Assembly (NCBI GenBank): GCA_910584435.1
Contig: CAJUAP010000018.1
Span: 1 to 64,000 of the forward strand
DNA: 64,000 nt
From: an uncultured Acetatifactor sp.
GTDB taxonomy: Bacteria > Bacillota > Clostridia > Lachnospirales > Lachnospiraceae
Direction of reading: 5' to 3'
This document shows, in pieces, positions 41,678 to 50,830 of this stretch (position 1 is its first letter; each line of letters starts with the position of its first letter). Below the pieces are notes generated by a model that ran no database searches, was not told where the DNA came from, and worked only from the letters and a program-made list of their open reading frames with translations. Position numbers and translations under genes: made by a program.

Positions 41678-42406
41678 ATGAGGATATTGATAATACGGCA
41701 TGGAGACCCGGACTACGAGAAGGATTCCCTGACAGAGAAGGGCTGGAAAGAGGCGGAATTGCTGGCAGAACGGATTGCAAGGCTTGATGTGGCAGAATTT
41801 TATTGTTCCCCTCTTGGCAGGGCAAGGGATACGGCGTCTGTTACTTTACGGAAAATGGATAGAGCTGCAATTATCTGCGACTGGCTAAGGGAATTTCCGC
41901 CGTTGATCCGACGGCCGGATGACAGGGAAAGGAAGAAGATATCCTGGGACTGGCTTCCGGAGGATTGGATGGCAGACGCTTCTTATTTCCTGCGGGATCA
42001 GTGGTATAAAACGGAAATTATGAAGGCAGGGAAGGTGGGGGAGACCTATGAGGGAATTATCCGTAATTTTGACGCGCTGCTGGCGGAACATGGGTATGTG
42101 AGAGAAGGAGAATATTACAGGGCGGAGCGGCCCAATCGGGACACGATTGTTTTCTTCTGTCATTTCGGCCTGGAATGTGTGTTGTTAAGCCATCTTATGA
42201 ACGTGTCGCCTATGATACTCTGGCATCATACCTGCGCTGCCCCCACGGCAGTGACTACAGTTACCACAGAAGAGCGCAGAAAAGGAAAGGCAGTGTTCCG
42301 AATCAATGCCTTTGGCGATATTTCTCATTTGTATGCGGCGGGTGAGGCGCCGTCCTTTTCAGCGAGATTCTGTGAAACCTTTGACAGTGAAGAGAGGCAT
42401 GATTAA
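41678..42406 (+). CDS. Histidine phosphatase superfamily protein
   Basis: The 242-residue protein opens with MRILIIRHGDPDY, carrying the catalytic RHG triplet, and LTEKGWKEAELLAERI then EFYCSPLGRARDTA typical of phosphoglycerate-mutase-like phosphatases. VFFCHFGLECVLLSHLM provides the second catalytic His. Family members dephosphorylate sugars, nucleotides or proteins; the substrate is not known. An acidic insert (RPDDRERKKISWDWLPEDW) lies between the two halves. The gene follows the ZIP transporter by 180 bases. AGGAG lies upstream. Confidence 0.88.
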   Translation: MRILIIRHGDPDYEKDSLTEKGWKEAELLAERIARLDVAEFYCSPLGRARDTASVTLRKMDRAAIICDWLREFPPLIRRPDDRERKKISWDWLPEDWMADASYFLRDQWYKTEIMKAGKVGETYEGIIRNFDALLAEHGYVREGEYYRAERPNRDTIVFFCHFGLECVLLSHLMNVSPMILWHHTCAAPTAVTTVTTEERRKGKAVFRINAFGDISHLYAAGEAPSFSARFCETFDSEERHD

Positions 42407-42551
42407 TTTTAGTATAATTACAGGAATGCTGCTGCTTCTATCGAACTTGTTCACTTTGAGCAGCGATTCCGCGCACATCTGTCAAAGCTGTTATTCTGAC
42501 AGCTTTGGATGATTCATGCAAAATACGCATGAAAACGCCTCGCGGCGGCGA

Positions 42552-42575
42552 GTGAACAGCAGCCTGAACTGTTAC
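42552..42575. repeat. Degenerate dispersed palindrome GTGAACAGCAGCCTGAACTGTTAC
   Basis: Shortened member of the AGTTCAG family, ending CTGAACTGTTAC. The rest of 42407-42602 contains no supported gene. Confidence 0.45.
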
Positions 42576-42602
42576 AAATTATCATTTGGAAAACTTATAT
42601 AA

Positions 42603-42631
42603 TTGAAAAAATTTGAATACTATGTTATCAT
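42603..42631 (+). promoter_or_regulatory. Sigma-A promoter upstream of mecA
   Basis: TTGAAA at 42603-42608 and TATCAT at 42626-42631, spacing 17. The mecA start is about 110 bases further on. Confidence 0.7.
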
Positions 42632-42745
42632 AGTTACAGGTAAGAAAGATAGGGCCGGTGGGGCGGATTTATCTTACTTTTAGTTACGGTATGGGAGGAT
42701 ACTCTTGGTTGATATGTGCGTGGGGGCGCACGGATGGGAGCAGGT

Positions 42746-43456
42746 ATGAGGATAGAACGTGTGGATGACAAGACAGTAAAGTGTTTTCTGTCCAATGAAG
42801 AGTTGGAAGAGTATGATATTGATTATAAGGATTTTATTCTGCGCAGTGATAAGGCAAAGGAGATTGTCCAGGAGATTATAGAACAGGCAGAGGAATTGGT
42901 GGGGTATAAGCCTCCGAAATTTGCATTTGATCTTCAGATTATGATGCTGCCTGATCAGGGGTTGATTCTGACTTTTTCCGAGAGGGATTCGGAGATTAAG
43001 GAAGGGGATCAGTTTATTGAATGTTTGAGAGAAATGAAGCGTATACTGCAGAGAACCAGAGAAAAGCTGGGGCAGACAGGCAATGGGGAAGCAGCGGAAC
43101 CTGCTGCACAGCCCGGTGCGGATAATACACAGACAGAGGGTAAGTCACCGGGGAATCAGCAGGAAAACAGACCGGGCTATGCGGTATTTGTCTTCTCAAG
43201 TATTGGAAAGGTAATGGAGTATGCGGCAGCATTACCTTCTAATCTGCAGGTGGAATCTGCACTGTATGAAATGAACGGACTGTATTATCTATACCTTTTG
43301 AAAGGGCGTGCCTCCTATGAACGATACAGCAGAGCTTGTATTCAGGCATTGGAATTCGGCACCCTGTATGCAGCCCATGAAGATCAGGCATTACAGTTAA
43401 AAGAGCATGGAGTATGTCTGATTGGGGAAAAGGCAGTGAAAAAATTGCGGGGATAA
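42746..43456 (+). CDS. mecA: Adaptor protein MecA
   Basis: MecA delivers substrates such as ComK and others to the ClpCP protease. The 236-residue protein shows the N-terminal domain MRIERVDDKTVKCFLSNEEL and YDIDYKDFILRSDKAKEIVQEII, a Gln/Ala/Gly-rich linker of ~35 residues and a C-terminal domain ending in DQALQLKEHGVCLIGEKAV. ATG 42746 is taken because the family begins at this residue and GGGAG precedes it; earlier in-frame starts (42716, 42734) are less likely. It has its own promoter and terminator. Confidence 0.9.
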   Translation: MRIERVDDKTVKCFLSNEELEEYDIDYKDFILRSDKAKEIVQEIIEQAEELVGYKPPKFAFDLQIMMLPDQGLILTFSERDSEIKEGDQFIECLREMKRILQRTREKLGQTGNGEAAEPAAQPGADNTQTEGKSPGNQQENRPGYAVFVFSSIGKVMEYAAALPSNLQVESALYEMNGLYYLYLLKGRASYERYSRACIQALEFGTLYAAHEDQALQLKEHGVCLIGEKAVKKLRG

Positions 43457-43466
43457 TAACAAATGT

Positions 43467-43497
43467 AAGGCTTCCGGGAGTTTTCCCGGGGCCTTTT
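43467..43497 (+). terminator. Terminator after mecA
   Basis: AAGGC and CCGGGA arms pair with CCCGG and GCCTT around a TTTT loop; the stem ends CCTTTT. Confidence 0.85.
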
Positions 43498-43656
43498 CTG
43501 CTGATGCCTTTTTACTAAAGTAACGATTGTATCATTTGTCTTCTGTGCACCGCAGCATTTCACTTGAAGAAATACAGCATATGTGGTAGAATGGCTGACG
43601 GGCGGCATAGGACAATATTCCTGCCCCTGAGTTCAGAGAAGAGAGAGGTAATGGGA

Positions 43657-44700
43657 ATGGATGCCTTGGAGGCGGTGATTATTATCCCAGCATATCAGCC
43701 TGAGAAGAAGATGGTTCATTTGATACAGGAATTGCAGGAGACGGGATTTCAACGGATTTTGGTGGTGGATGATGGCAGCGGACCGGAATATGCTGAGATT
43801 TTTCATGAGGCGGAAGCGCTTGGATGTGTGGTGGTGCAGTATGAAATTAATCAGGGGAAGGGCGCTGCAATCAAGACGGCGTTAGGCGAGGCAGCGGCAA
43901 GATGGGGCAGGAACCAGGGATATATTACGGCAGATGCCGATGGACAGCATCTTCCGAAGGATATTCTGAAGGTAGCGCAGGCGCTTGTGCAGAATCCTGC
44001 TGATTTGATTATAGGTATGAGAGATTTCAGCGGGGAAAATGTACCGCCTCGCAGCAGATTTGGAAATCGAATCACCAGCGTGTTCTTCCGTCTGATCAGC
44101 GGCGTTGCCTGTCCTGATACACAGACCGGCCTCCGCGGCATTCCTGCATCACTTTTGGATCTGGCGCTTTCGGAAGAGGGAGAGCGGTATGAATATGAGA
44201 TGAATTTTCTCATGGATGCGGTACGCAAGGTGCCAATGCATTTGGTGCCAATTGAGACAGTGTATGAGGAGAAGAACCGGACATCCCATTTCCGGCCTGT
44301 GCAGGATTCCCTTCGGGTCTATGGAAGATTTGTAAGGTTTCTGCTGGCCTCTGTGGCAGGAGCGGTGGTGGATTGTCTGCTGTTTGAGGTGTTCTCGCTC
44401 TTTTTGCTTTTTGCGCAGACTGTGAAAATTATTCTTGCGACCATCATGGCCAGAGTGTGTTCCGGTATTGTGAATTTTGGGCTGAACCGGCGTTATAGTT
44501 TCAGGAGCCGTATGCCGGTGGGCAGGGAGATAGTCCGGTATGCGATATTGTTCCTGGGGCAGATGACAGCCAGCGCTGTGCTGGTTTCCATGCTGGCATA
44601 CCTGCTGCCTTCGCTTCTGGCGAAAGTGATTGTGGATACAATACTGTTCTTTCTTAGCTTCCGGATACAGAAAAATTGGGTGTTTGCGGCGGATAAATGA
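43657..44700 (+). CDS. GT2 glycosyltransferase with GtrA-like membrane domain
   Basis: The 347-residue protein fuses a dolichyl-phosphate-mannose-synthase-like GT2 domain (IIIPAYQPEKKMVHLIQEL, then VVDDGSGPEY, YITADADGQH with the DxD site, TQTGLRGIP) to a GtrA-type domain with four membrane segments (residues ~225-345: RFVRFLLASVAGAVVDCLLF, FGLNRRYSF). Such fusions make and may flip a polyprenyl-phosphate sugar for surface glycosylation. ATG 43657 with GAGAGG 8 bases upstream is chosen. It could feed the PMT-like transferase at 21122, though the two are far apart. Confidence 0.9.
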   Translation: MDALEAVIIIPAYQPEKKMVHLIQELQETGFQRILVVDDGSGPEYAEIFHEAEALGCVVVQYEINQGKGAAIKTALGEAAARWGRNQGYITADADGQHLPKDILKVAQALVQNPADLIIGMRDFSGENVPPRSRFGNRITSVFFRLISGVACPDTQTGLRGIPASLLDLALSEEGERYEYEMNFLMDAVRKVPMHLVPIETVYEEKNRTSHFRPVQDSLRVYGRFVRFLLASVAGAVVDCLLFEVFSLFLLFAQTVKIILATIMARVCSGIVNFGLNRRYSFRSRMPVGREIVRYAILFLGQMTASAVLVSMLAYLLPSLLAKVIVDTILFFLSFRIQKNWVFAADK

Positions 44701-44861
44701 AAGACTGTTAATGTTTCTTATGACATGTCTGTGGATTTCTTTCGGAAATTTTAAGTTTTTTCTGGGGGCATTTTTAGAAAGGAATGCTATACTTAAGCAT
44801 GTTTGGAAGGGCAGACGCCATTTAGATTTGTAGTGGGAATGTATGGAAAGGTAAATGTGCA

Positions 44862-46583
44862 ATGAACATCTTGATATTGACCGGAAAATTCGGCATGGGA
44901 CATTGGAGTGCCTCTCAGTCGCTCCGACAGCAATTGCTGCACAATTTCCCTGATGCAAGGGTGGAGGTGGAGGACTTCCTCACTTATGCAGTGCCAAATT
45001 TCGCAGAGGCTATGTATAAAAGTTTTAATATGGTGGTGACTTATGGAAGCCATTTGTTTAATGCATATTATAAAATGACAGCTATGGGGCATCCTGATGC
45101 CAGGCCGCCTTTTGAAGGTATGCTGTTGGATAAGCTTGCGGATCTGTTGTATCAATATCAGCCTGATGCGGTCATTGCAACCCATCCTTTGTGCGCCCAG
45201 TTGGTGTCACGTTTGAAGGAACAGGCGCGGGCGAAGGGCGCCCATGGTCTGGATCTGCCTTTGATTACCTGTGTTACGGATGTGAGCTCTCATCCGGAAT
45301 GGATTAATCAGAACACGGACTGCTATTTGGTTGCCAGCAGAGAAGTGCGTCAGGAGTTGGTGAAGAAGGGAGTGGAAGCTTCACTGATATGTGTTACCGG
45401 AATCCCGGTGAGGGAAGAGTTCCGCCGCCTGGATTGCTGTAGAATGACGGAGGAAGATACGGCAGGGGAAGAGCAGAATAGGTTTGTAAGCTGTGGGGAG
45501 CCTGAGAGTGAGAAACGGGGAGATGAGTCTGGGGCAGACTGCATCGAAACGGAGCGTGAGAAGCAGGATGAGGGTACTGCCGCAGAGTGCGGGGAACCTG
45601 AGAGTATGAAGCAGGGAGACGGCCATGCCATGAATTCTGCCAGATTGGAAAGTGCAAAGCCGGGAGAGAATTTTGTAATGGGCAGCGTCAGCGCAGAAGG
45701 CGGAAGGGTAACGGGGAGTTCTTCTATAAGCCGTTATGGAGTGAACGGGCAGAATGCCGGCGATTGTCTCTCCTGGACATCTTATGACAGGAAAGGCGCA
45801 GTGGCAAATCAATATATGCTGTCAGGCAGCAGTGGAAAAATCAGTGCACAAATCAGTGAACAAATGAAAGGACTATCTTTATTTTGTACTGCAGGATCAA
45901 CAGACGGCAGCATAGCGGCATCCATGGAGAACAGAAAAGGGAAAAAGCGTGAAGTGCTGATTATGGGAGGCGGTTTGGGGCTTCTGCCTAAGTCGGAAGA
46001 CTTTTATGATTCACTCAACCGTTTGCCTGATGCCCATATTACGATTATTACTGGAAATAACGTGAAGCTGCGCAAACGTCTTGAGGAATGGAAAAATCTC
46101 GAAATCGAGAAAGGCCGGGATGGGAATGAAGGCCAAAAGGAAAGCAGGGGTTCAAACAGATGCAAACATCAAAATCGGCACAAACGCCAAAATCGGCACA
46201 AACGCCAAAATCGGCGTTGGGAGAATATTGAGGTGGTAGGTTATACCAATCAAGTGTGGGAATATATGTCACGAGCAGATTTGATTGTGACTAAGCCGGG
46301 GGGAATTACATTGTTTGAAACTATTTTTGCGCAGGTTCCTATTTTGACGTGGCCGCCCGCACTGCAGCAGGAAAAGGGCAATGCATCTTGGCTGACGGAG
46401 GAAGGTATTGGCTGGGTAGCAAGGAAGAAGAACTGTGTGGAAGAGATTCGAGAGATTCTTATGGATGAAGAGCGACTGGCCAGAGCAAGGCACCGGATGG
46501 GGCAGTTGAAAAAACAGATGCAGGCGGAGAGCTTAAATGGATTGATGGAAGTGATTGCCAACAGCCAGGGCGCAGCAGTTTGA
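44862..46583 (+). CDS. MGDG-synthase-like glycosyltransferase with large insert
   Basis: The 573-residue protein belongs to the UgtP/MGDG synthase (GT28-like) group that glycosylates diacylglycerol: N-terminal LTGKFGMGHWSASQSL, AVIATHPLCAQLV, CVTDVSSHPEWINQNTDCY and VTGIPVREEF. The second lobe starts KREVLIMGGGLGLLPKS and ends with VTKPGGITLFETIFAQVPIL. Between the two lobes lies ~165 residues (about 195-360) of low-complexity Glu/Ser/Gly-rich sequence, and a second ~25-residue basic repeat (46161-46216) sits inside the second lobe. Both inserts are absent from the family as I know it. ATG 44862 follows GGAAAGG. A TGCTATACT extended -10 box is near 44785. Confidence 0.85.
   Translation: MNILILTGKFGMGHWSASQSLRQQLLHNFPDARVEVEDFLTYAVPNFAEAMYKSFNMVVTYGSHLFNAYYKMTAMGHPDARPPFEGMLLDKLADLLYQYQPDAVIATHPLCAQLVSRLKEQARAKGAHGLDLPLITCVTDVSSHPEWINQNTDCYLVASREVRQELVKKGVEASLICVTGIPVREEFRRLDCCRMTEEDTAGEEQNRFVSCGEPESEKRGDESGADCIETEREKQDEGTAAECGEPESMKQGDGHAMNSARLESAKPGENFVMGSVSAEGGRVTGSSSISRYGVNGQNAGDCLSWTSYDRKGAVANQYMLSGSSGKISAQISEQMKGLSLFCTAGSTDGSIAASMENRKGKKREVLIMGGGLGLLPKSEDFYDSLNRLPDAHITIITGNNVKLRKRLEEWKNLEIEKGRDGNEGQKESRGSNRCKHQNRHKRQNRHKRQNRRWENIEVVGYTNQVWEYMSRADLIVTKPGGITLFETIFAQVPILTWPPALQQEKGNASWLTEEGIGWVARKKNCVEEIREILMDEERLARARHRMGQLKKQMQAESLNGLMEVIANSQGAAV
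46161..46216 (+). repeat. 18-bp in-frame minisatellite in the GT gene
   Basis: Units of CAAAATCGGCACAAACGC type repeat about three times and encode QNRHKR hexapeptides inside the C-terminal lobe of the glycosyltransferase. Confidence 0.85.
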
Positions 46584-46617
46584 AAGAGGCTGTCCGGATG
46601 TGGGCATACTTCTCATT

Positions 46618-46660
46618 GATTGTTTGTGCCGACTGCGCCGGCATGACGGGAAGTGTGAGG
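46618..46660 (+). repeat. Dispersed repeat (GATTGTTTGTGCCG family), copy 6
   Basis: GATTGTTTGTGCCGACTGCG followed by CCGGCATGACGGGAAGTGTGA; head and tail match the copies at 6788 and 58871. Confidence 0.6.
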
Positions 46661-46720
46661 ATGTGTCTGCGGACTGCTGGTGCCGGGGGATGGATTTGAA
46701 CTGGATTGGGAGGTGTAAGT

Positions 46721-47839
46721 ATGATACAGGGTAAGAAAAACTGGCTGGGACTGCTGTTGATGGTGGTGCTTATGGGAGTGACAGGCACAGTATTGCTCAA
46801 GGGTCAGCCGGTGAGCTTGTTAGCGGCCAGTATGAAACATTTGAAGCCGCAGTTTTTAGTGTTGGGACTTTTGATGATGCTGGGTTTTGTGGGGTGTGAG
46901 GCATTGTGCAGTTATCAGATTCTGGGCAGACTGGGACATAAGGTTTCCTATGGGCATTGTCTGGGGTATTCTTTTGTAGGATTCTATGTGAGTTCTATTA
47001 CACCCTCCGCTACGGGCGGCCAGCCGGCGCAGATATACTATATGAGTAAGGATCGGATTCCGGCAGCCCATGGAGCGTTGAACATGATGCTGATAGCCTC
47101 CTGTTATCAGGTAGCTACTTTGCTGTGGGGCGGAGGAATCTGGTTCTTCGTTCCGGCGGTCAGGGATCAGATGGACGGGGGACTGGGACTTTTACTGCTC
47201 TACGGGGCCGGTATGATGGTTGTGCTCACAGTGGGCATGGTGATGGTAATGTTCCTGCCGGGGCCGACCAGGCATATTTGTGAAGGCGTGTTGTCCCTGC
47301 TTACCAGAACCCGTATTCTCCGCAATCCGGAAACCGCCCGTGAGAAGCTGGAACATCAGTTATCAGAGTATGCCAGGGGAGCGGACTGTGTGAAGCATAA
47401 TCCCGGCCTGGTGCTGCGTGTGCTTGTGCTGTGCCTGATTCAGCTGGGCTTGGTTTTTTCCGTACCTTGGGCAGTGTACCTTGCATTCGGGTTAAGCGGG
47501 AGCAGCTGGATTCAGATTGCAGGCGTTCAGGCATTGCTGACATTGGCAGTGTGTAATCTGCCTCTGCCGGGTGCGGTGGGTGCAGCCGAGGGAGGGTTTG
47601 TGTCCGCATTTGTATCCATATTCGGTGAAGGTATGGTAACACCTGCAATGCTGGTTTCCAGAGGAATCAGCTTCTATACATTTCTGCTAGTGAGTTTTGT
47701 GGTGGCAATTGCTGTGCATCTGCGTACCAGCCGTGAGAGCAGAGAGCGTGCGCTGGAGGAAATGATGGCAAACCAGACAGGCACCAGAGTGAAGGCAGTG
47801 CGCAAATATTTAAGCGCCAGGGCGGAAGGCGAAGTATAG
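46721..47839 (+). CDS. Lysylphosphatidylglycerol synthase TM-region (flippase-like) family protein
   Basis: The 372-residue protein has eight or more membrane segments and the UPF0104/LPG_synthase_TM pattern: LGYSFVGFYVSSITPSATGGQ, then a QIYYMSKDRIPAAHGALN loop, LLTLAVCNLPLPGAVGAAEGGF and LVSRGISFYTFLLVSF. These match membrane domains of MprF-like proteins that move or modify lipids, without the C-terminal synthase. It lies after a diacylglycerol-type glycosyltransferase, so a role in glycolipid handling is reasonable. ATG 46721 is set by GGGAGGTG (46708-46715); the frame is open to 46706. Confidence 0.85.
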   Translation: MIQGKKNWLGLLLMVVLMGVTGTVLLKGQPVSLLAASMKHLKPQFLVLGLLMMLGFVGCEALCSYQILGRLGHKVSYGHCLGYSFVGFYVSSITPSATGGQPAQIYYMSKDRIPAAHGALNMMLIASCYQVATLLWGGGIWFFVPAVRDQMDGGLGLLLLYGAGMMVVLTVGMVMVMFLPGPTRHICEGVLSLLTRTRILRNPETAREKLEHQLSEYARGADCVKHNPGLVLRVLVLCLIQLGLVFSVPWAVYLAFGLSGSSWIQIAGVQALLTLAVCNLPLPGAVGAAEGGFVSAFVSIFGEGMVTPAMLVSRGISFYTFLLVSFVVAIAVHLRTSRESRERALEEMMANQTGTRVKAVRKYLSARAEGEV

Positions 47840-47938
47840 CGGCCCGCATTGGGCTGTTATGCGTCTGCTATGTGGAATAGCGCGGGAGGGTACTCCATAA
47901 CGGTTTGGCAGGAACGGAGTTAAAATGCCGTCCCAAGC

Positions 47939-48769
47939 TTAAAGTCTTGCCGCCGTAAGGTTACTGGAGGAATATCTCCGCAGACCACGGTAGAAGGTAA
48001 ATACTGCCGCTGTCAGAAGCAGAAGCATAAAGCCAAGGACAATAAGCAGCCGGCCCATGTGAAAATTTACCATAATATGCACCGGCAGGTAAATGGACAT
48101 ACCTGTGGGAATTATCAGGTAGAGGACAAATTTTACCGCACCTTTAAAGATGCCGTCCGGATAGGTGGAAAAGTTCACCATACTGTCCACCAGGTGGCTT
48201 CCGACCATGTCCGCCCGCACGAACCAGAAGGATAAACTTCCCATAAGCAGGGCATAGGCCGTCAAAATAGTCGCTCCGGTTACTGTGAACAGCAGGAATA
48301 GCAGAAGGTTCCGGAAGCTGAAGCAGAAAATGCATACAATGCCCAGGCCATATAAGAGATCCCCGATGGAGGAAGTTTTGGTAGCGGAAGTCATTATGCT
48401 GAGGAGGACATTTTTGGGCTGTACCAGATAAGAGTCCAGTTTGCCGTTTATGATCAGTTCATGGAGGGAAAATACCCGTGCAAACAAAAGGTGCGCCAGT
48501 CCATAGCTGCTGGCAGACAGAGCCCACAATAACATAACCTCCCGAATGGTATAGCCGCCGATGTTTTTTTTCAAATGAAACAAAATGTTCCACTGTATGA
48601 GGAAAGCTGCATTGTTGAGCATCATAAATATAATATTGGTCAGGAATGTCACTCTGTTGAGCATTTCTCTCATAATATTGTATTTAACGGACAGAATGCA
48701 TACTTTTAATTGATTCTTTATTGCTGCTGTTTTATTGATATTTGTTCTCATGGTAACTCTTGCGTTCAT
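47939..48769 (-). CDS. ABC-2 type exporter permease
   Basis: The 276-residue membrane protein has six hydrophobic segments and resembles the ABC-2 permeases of the YxxB/PF06182 type (FNIIFMMLNNAAFLIQW-like start, NGKLDSYLVQPKNVLLSIM). ATG 48769 follows GGAGG in the overlap with the preceding gene; a longer start at 48787 is less likely. It is the third gene of a minus-strand operon with the ATPase (49607-50611) and another permease (48771-49562), the two permeases likely forming a heterodimer. Substrate is unknown; antimicrobial or lipid export is common for such systems. Confidence 0.85.
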   Translation of the reverse strand: MNARVTMRTNINKTAAIKNQLKVCILSVKYNIMREMLNRVTFLTNIIFMMLNNAAFLIQWNILFHLKKNIGGYTIREVMLLWALSASSYGLAHLLFARVFSLHELIINGKLDSYLVQPKNVLLSIMTSATKTSSIGDLLYGLGIVCIFCFSFRNLLLFLLFTVTGATILTAYALLMGSLSFWFVRADMVGSHLVDSMVNFSTYPDGIFKGAVKFVLYLIIPTGMSIYLPVHIMVNFHMGRLLIVLGFMLLLLTAAVFTFYRGLRRYSSSNLTAARL

Positions 48770-48770
48770 A

Positions 48771-49562
48771 TCAGCCTCCGTTGACATATAATTTTTTTAC
48801 CCCTTTTCCATACAGAAAGAACATGAGGATGATACCTAATCCCAAATATAAAAGCTGTGCCGGGAGGATTTCCAGGAGCTTATCCGTCTGAAAGTCCACC
48901 AGCAGTTTTGCCGGGCCATAGCAGACGGTGTAAATCGGCGTGAGCTTTAAGAACGGCTGTAGTGCCTGGGGAAATATCTCCACAGGGAAGAGGGTTCCTA
49001 TCACCAGTATCAGCTTGTCATAGAGCCATTGGAAGGGATTGGAATCCTCAATCCAAAAGGAAATCAGGCTGATACACAGTTTGAAGACACCGTTAATGGT
49101 GATGCCCAAGAGGATGCTGGGAATAGCCGCAAGGAATGTAATCGGGTGGAAATCCGGCAGCGGTCCGACCATGATTACGCCAGCCAATGCAGAGAACGCT
49201 GCATAAATGGGCAGCCGTATACTCCATTCACCTGTATATTTTGCCATAATGTACAGTGTATAGTGATAAGGCTTATTCATCAGATAGGCAATATTGCCAT
49301 CCTTGATATCTGTGGCAGCCTGCCTGGTTACGGTGGCAGTCCTTGCGCTGAACCAGATAATCTCAGTTATCATAACATACCATATCATCTGTTGTCTGGA
49401 ATATCCTGCGATTAAATCTGCAGGACTGCTGTACATATAATTCCAAAGCTGCATAAATATAAAAATAATCATAAAATAGGTGATAAATCCCATGGCAGTA
49501 TTTATGGCATACTGTAGGTTTTCCATAAGTATGGAGCGGTAAATCACCGCATATTTTCTCAT
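48771..49562 (-). CDS. ABC-2 type exporter permease
   Basis: The 263-residue protein has six hydrophobic segments and the same PF06182-like layout as its neighbour: MRKYAVIYRSILMENLQYAINT at the start, NIAYLMNKPYHYTLYIMAKY after the second segment. ATG 49562 is taken because AAAGGAGAGG precedes it; the frame is open to 49601. The stop at 48771 lies directly before the next gene's start (48769), so the two are translationally coupled. Both permeases with the ATPase would make one exporter. Confidence 0.85.
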   Translation of the reverse strand: MRKYAVIYRSILMENLQYAINTAMGFITYFMIIFIFMQLWNYMYSSPADLIAGYSRQQMIWYVMITEIIWFSARTATVTRQAATDIKDGNIAYLMNKPYHYTLYIMAKYTGEWSIRLPIYAAFSALAGVIMVGPLPDFHPITFLAAIPSILLGITINGVFKLCISLISFWIEDSNPFQWLYDKLILVIGTLFPVEIFPQALQPFLKLTPIYTVCYGPAKLLVDFQTDKLLEILPAQLLYLGLGIILMFFLYGKGVKKLYVNGG

Positions 49563-49606
49563 AGATACCCTCTCCTTTCGCTGTGCTTGTACTGTAGGCA
49601 TTTTTG

Positions 49607-50611
49607 TTATTTTGAGGCATTGCCGCCGGCGGTAACATTTTCAGCCCGGTAGATTTCCATAATAATATTTTCCAGTGGAACATTTGATATATTGATATCT
49701 TCCACATGCTCAATGTCAATATTGCGGAGTGCTTCCTTCATCTCTATTACCGCTGTATCCACTTCCAATTTTATATGGCTGCCCTTTTGCTTTAATATGG
49801 TGATTCCCTTTACCTGGGGCAATGCTGTCTCTTCCCGCAGCTTTATTTCCAGGATTTTCTTGTTCAGATAATGATATTTTAAGTGTTCCATAGAGTCATC
49901 CAGCACAATCCGGCCGGAATTTACGATGATAATTCGTTTGCAGAGCTTTTCAATATCGCCGATGTCATGGCTGGTCAGGAATATGGTAGTGTGCATTTCA
50001 CGGTTCATCTGCTTGATGAGGGAGCGGATATTCTCTTTTACCACCGGATCCAGACCTATGGTTGGCTCATCAAGGAACAGTACTTTCGGTCTGTGAATCA
50101 GCGATGCCACAATCTCACAGCGAATCCTCTGCCCCAGAGAGAGATTCCGCACAGGTGTATTCAGAAAAGCACCCAAATCAAAGGTATCCGAAAGCATTCT
50201 GATACGGGCCTCTATCTCATTCGTGCCAATATCGTAAATAGCCCCGAAAAAGCGGAAATTGTCATAAGGCGTCAAATGGGTCCAGAGCTGCTCCTTCTGG
50301 CCGAATACGGTTCCTATCTGATAGGATAGAGCTTTGCGCTTTTTTGTAGGATCGATGCCCAGCACTTCCACGTTTCCGCCATCAGGGTAGAGGATGCCGG
50401 TGAGCATTTTTATTGTGGTGCTCTTTCCGGCGCCGTTGGGGCCGATAAAAGCAAGCATCTCCCCTTCCTGCGCAGAGAATGAGACATTGTTTACCGCATG
50501 GATTTCTTCGGTCTGCGGATGGAAGACTGCCTTAAGGCTTCCCTTCATTCCCTTTTCCTTCTGCCTGACGCGGAAGGTTTTGTATAAATGCTCTGCTTCG
50601 ATGACGTTCAT
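49607..50611 (-). CDS. ABC exporter ATPase
   Basis: The 334-residue protein has Walker A FIGPNGAGKSTTIK, Q-loop, the signature LSLGQRIRCEI, Walker B KVLFLDEPTIGLDP and the switch His in FLTSHD. The C-terminal ~80 residues (ILEIKLREETALPQVKGITIL...) form the regulatory part seen in ABC-2 ATPases of this type. It energises the two permeases encoded next. The operon is preceded on the minus strand by an attenuator-like leader (50691-50830), suggesting control at the level of transcription elongation. Confidence 0.92.
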   Translation of the reverse strand: MNVIEAEHLYKTFRVRQKEKGMKGSLKAVFHPQTEEIHAVNNVSFSAQEGEMLAFIGPNGAGKSTTIKMLTGILYPDGGNVEVLGIDPTKKRKALSYQIGTVFGQKEQLWTHLTPYDNFRFFGAIYDIGTNEIEARIRMLSDTFDLGAFLNTPVRNLSLGQRIRCEIVASLIHRPKVLFLDEPTIGLDPVVKENIRSLIKQMNREMHTTIFLTSHDIGDIEKLCKRIIIVNSGRIVLDDSMEHLKYHYLNKKILEIKLREETALPQVKGITILKQKGSHIKLEVDTAVIEMKEALRNIDIEHVEDINISNVPLENIIMEIYRAENVTAGGNASK

Positions 50612-50690
50612 GATAGTATCCTCCTGTTCTACGGTTGTATTGATGTCTGCAGCATTTGGTTCTGGCGGTTCGTTTCACATTATTTTGGTA

Positions 50691-50830
50691 TAAAAAAAGA
50701 ACCGCCCTGTCATATACACCTGGTGTATAATCCTGCGGTTCTCACGTTATCCTGATCACCGCATAGCCGAATAAGACTTTCCTCTTACGGCCATGCGTGG
50801 TTCCGGTTCTTATCGGAATTTAAGGTGTGA
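50691..50830 (-). promoter_or_regulatory. Structured leader with terminator ahead of the ABC exporter operon
   Basis: On the minus strand a stem GCATGGCCG (50796-50788) with CGGCTATGC (50769-50761), extended by TAAGA/TCTTA, is followed by GAGAACCGC and a terminator: GAACCGC with GCGGTTC (50741-50735 and 50705-50699), inner palindrome ATACACC/GGTGTAT, then seven T (50698-50692). Upstream AAGAACCG (near 50811-50803) can also pair with the CGGTTCTT arm, so two mutually exclusive states are possible. No known riboswitch consensus was recognised. The operon starts 80 bases further on. Confidence 0.65.
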
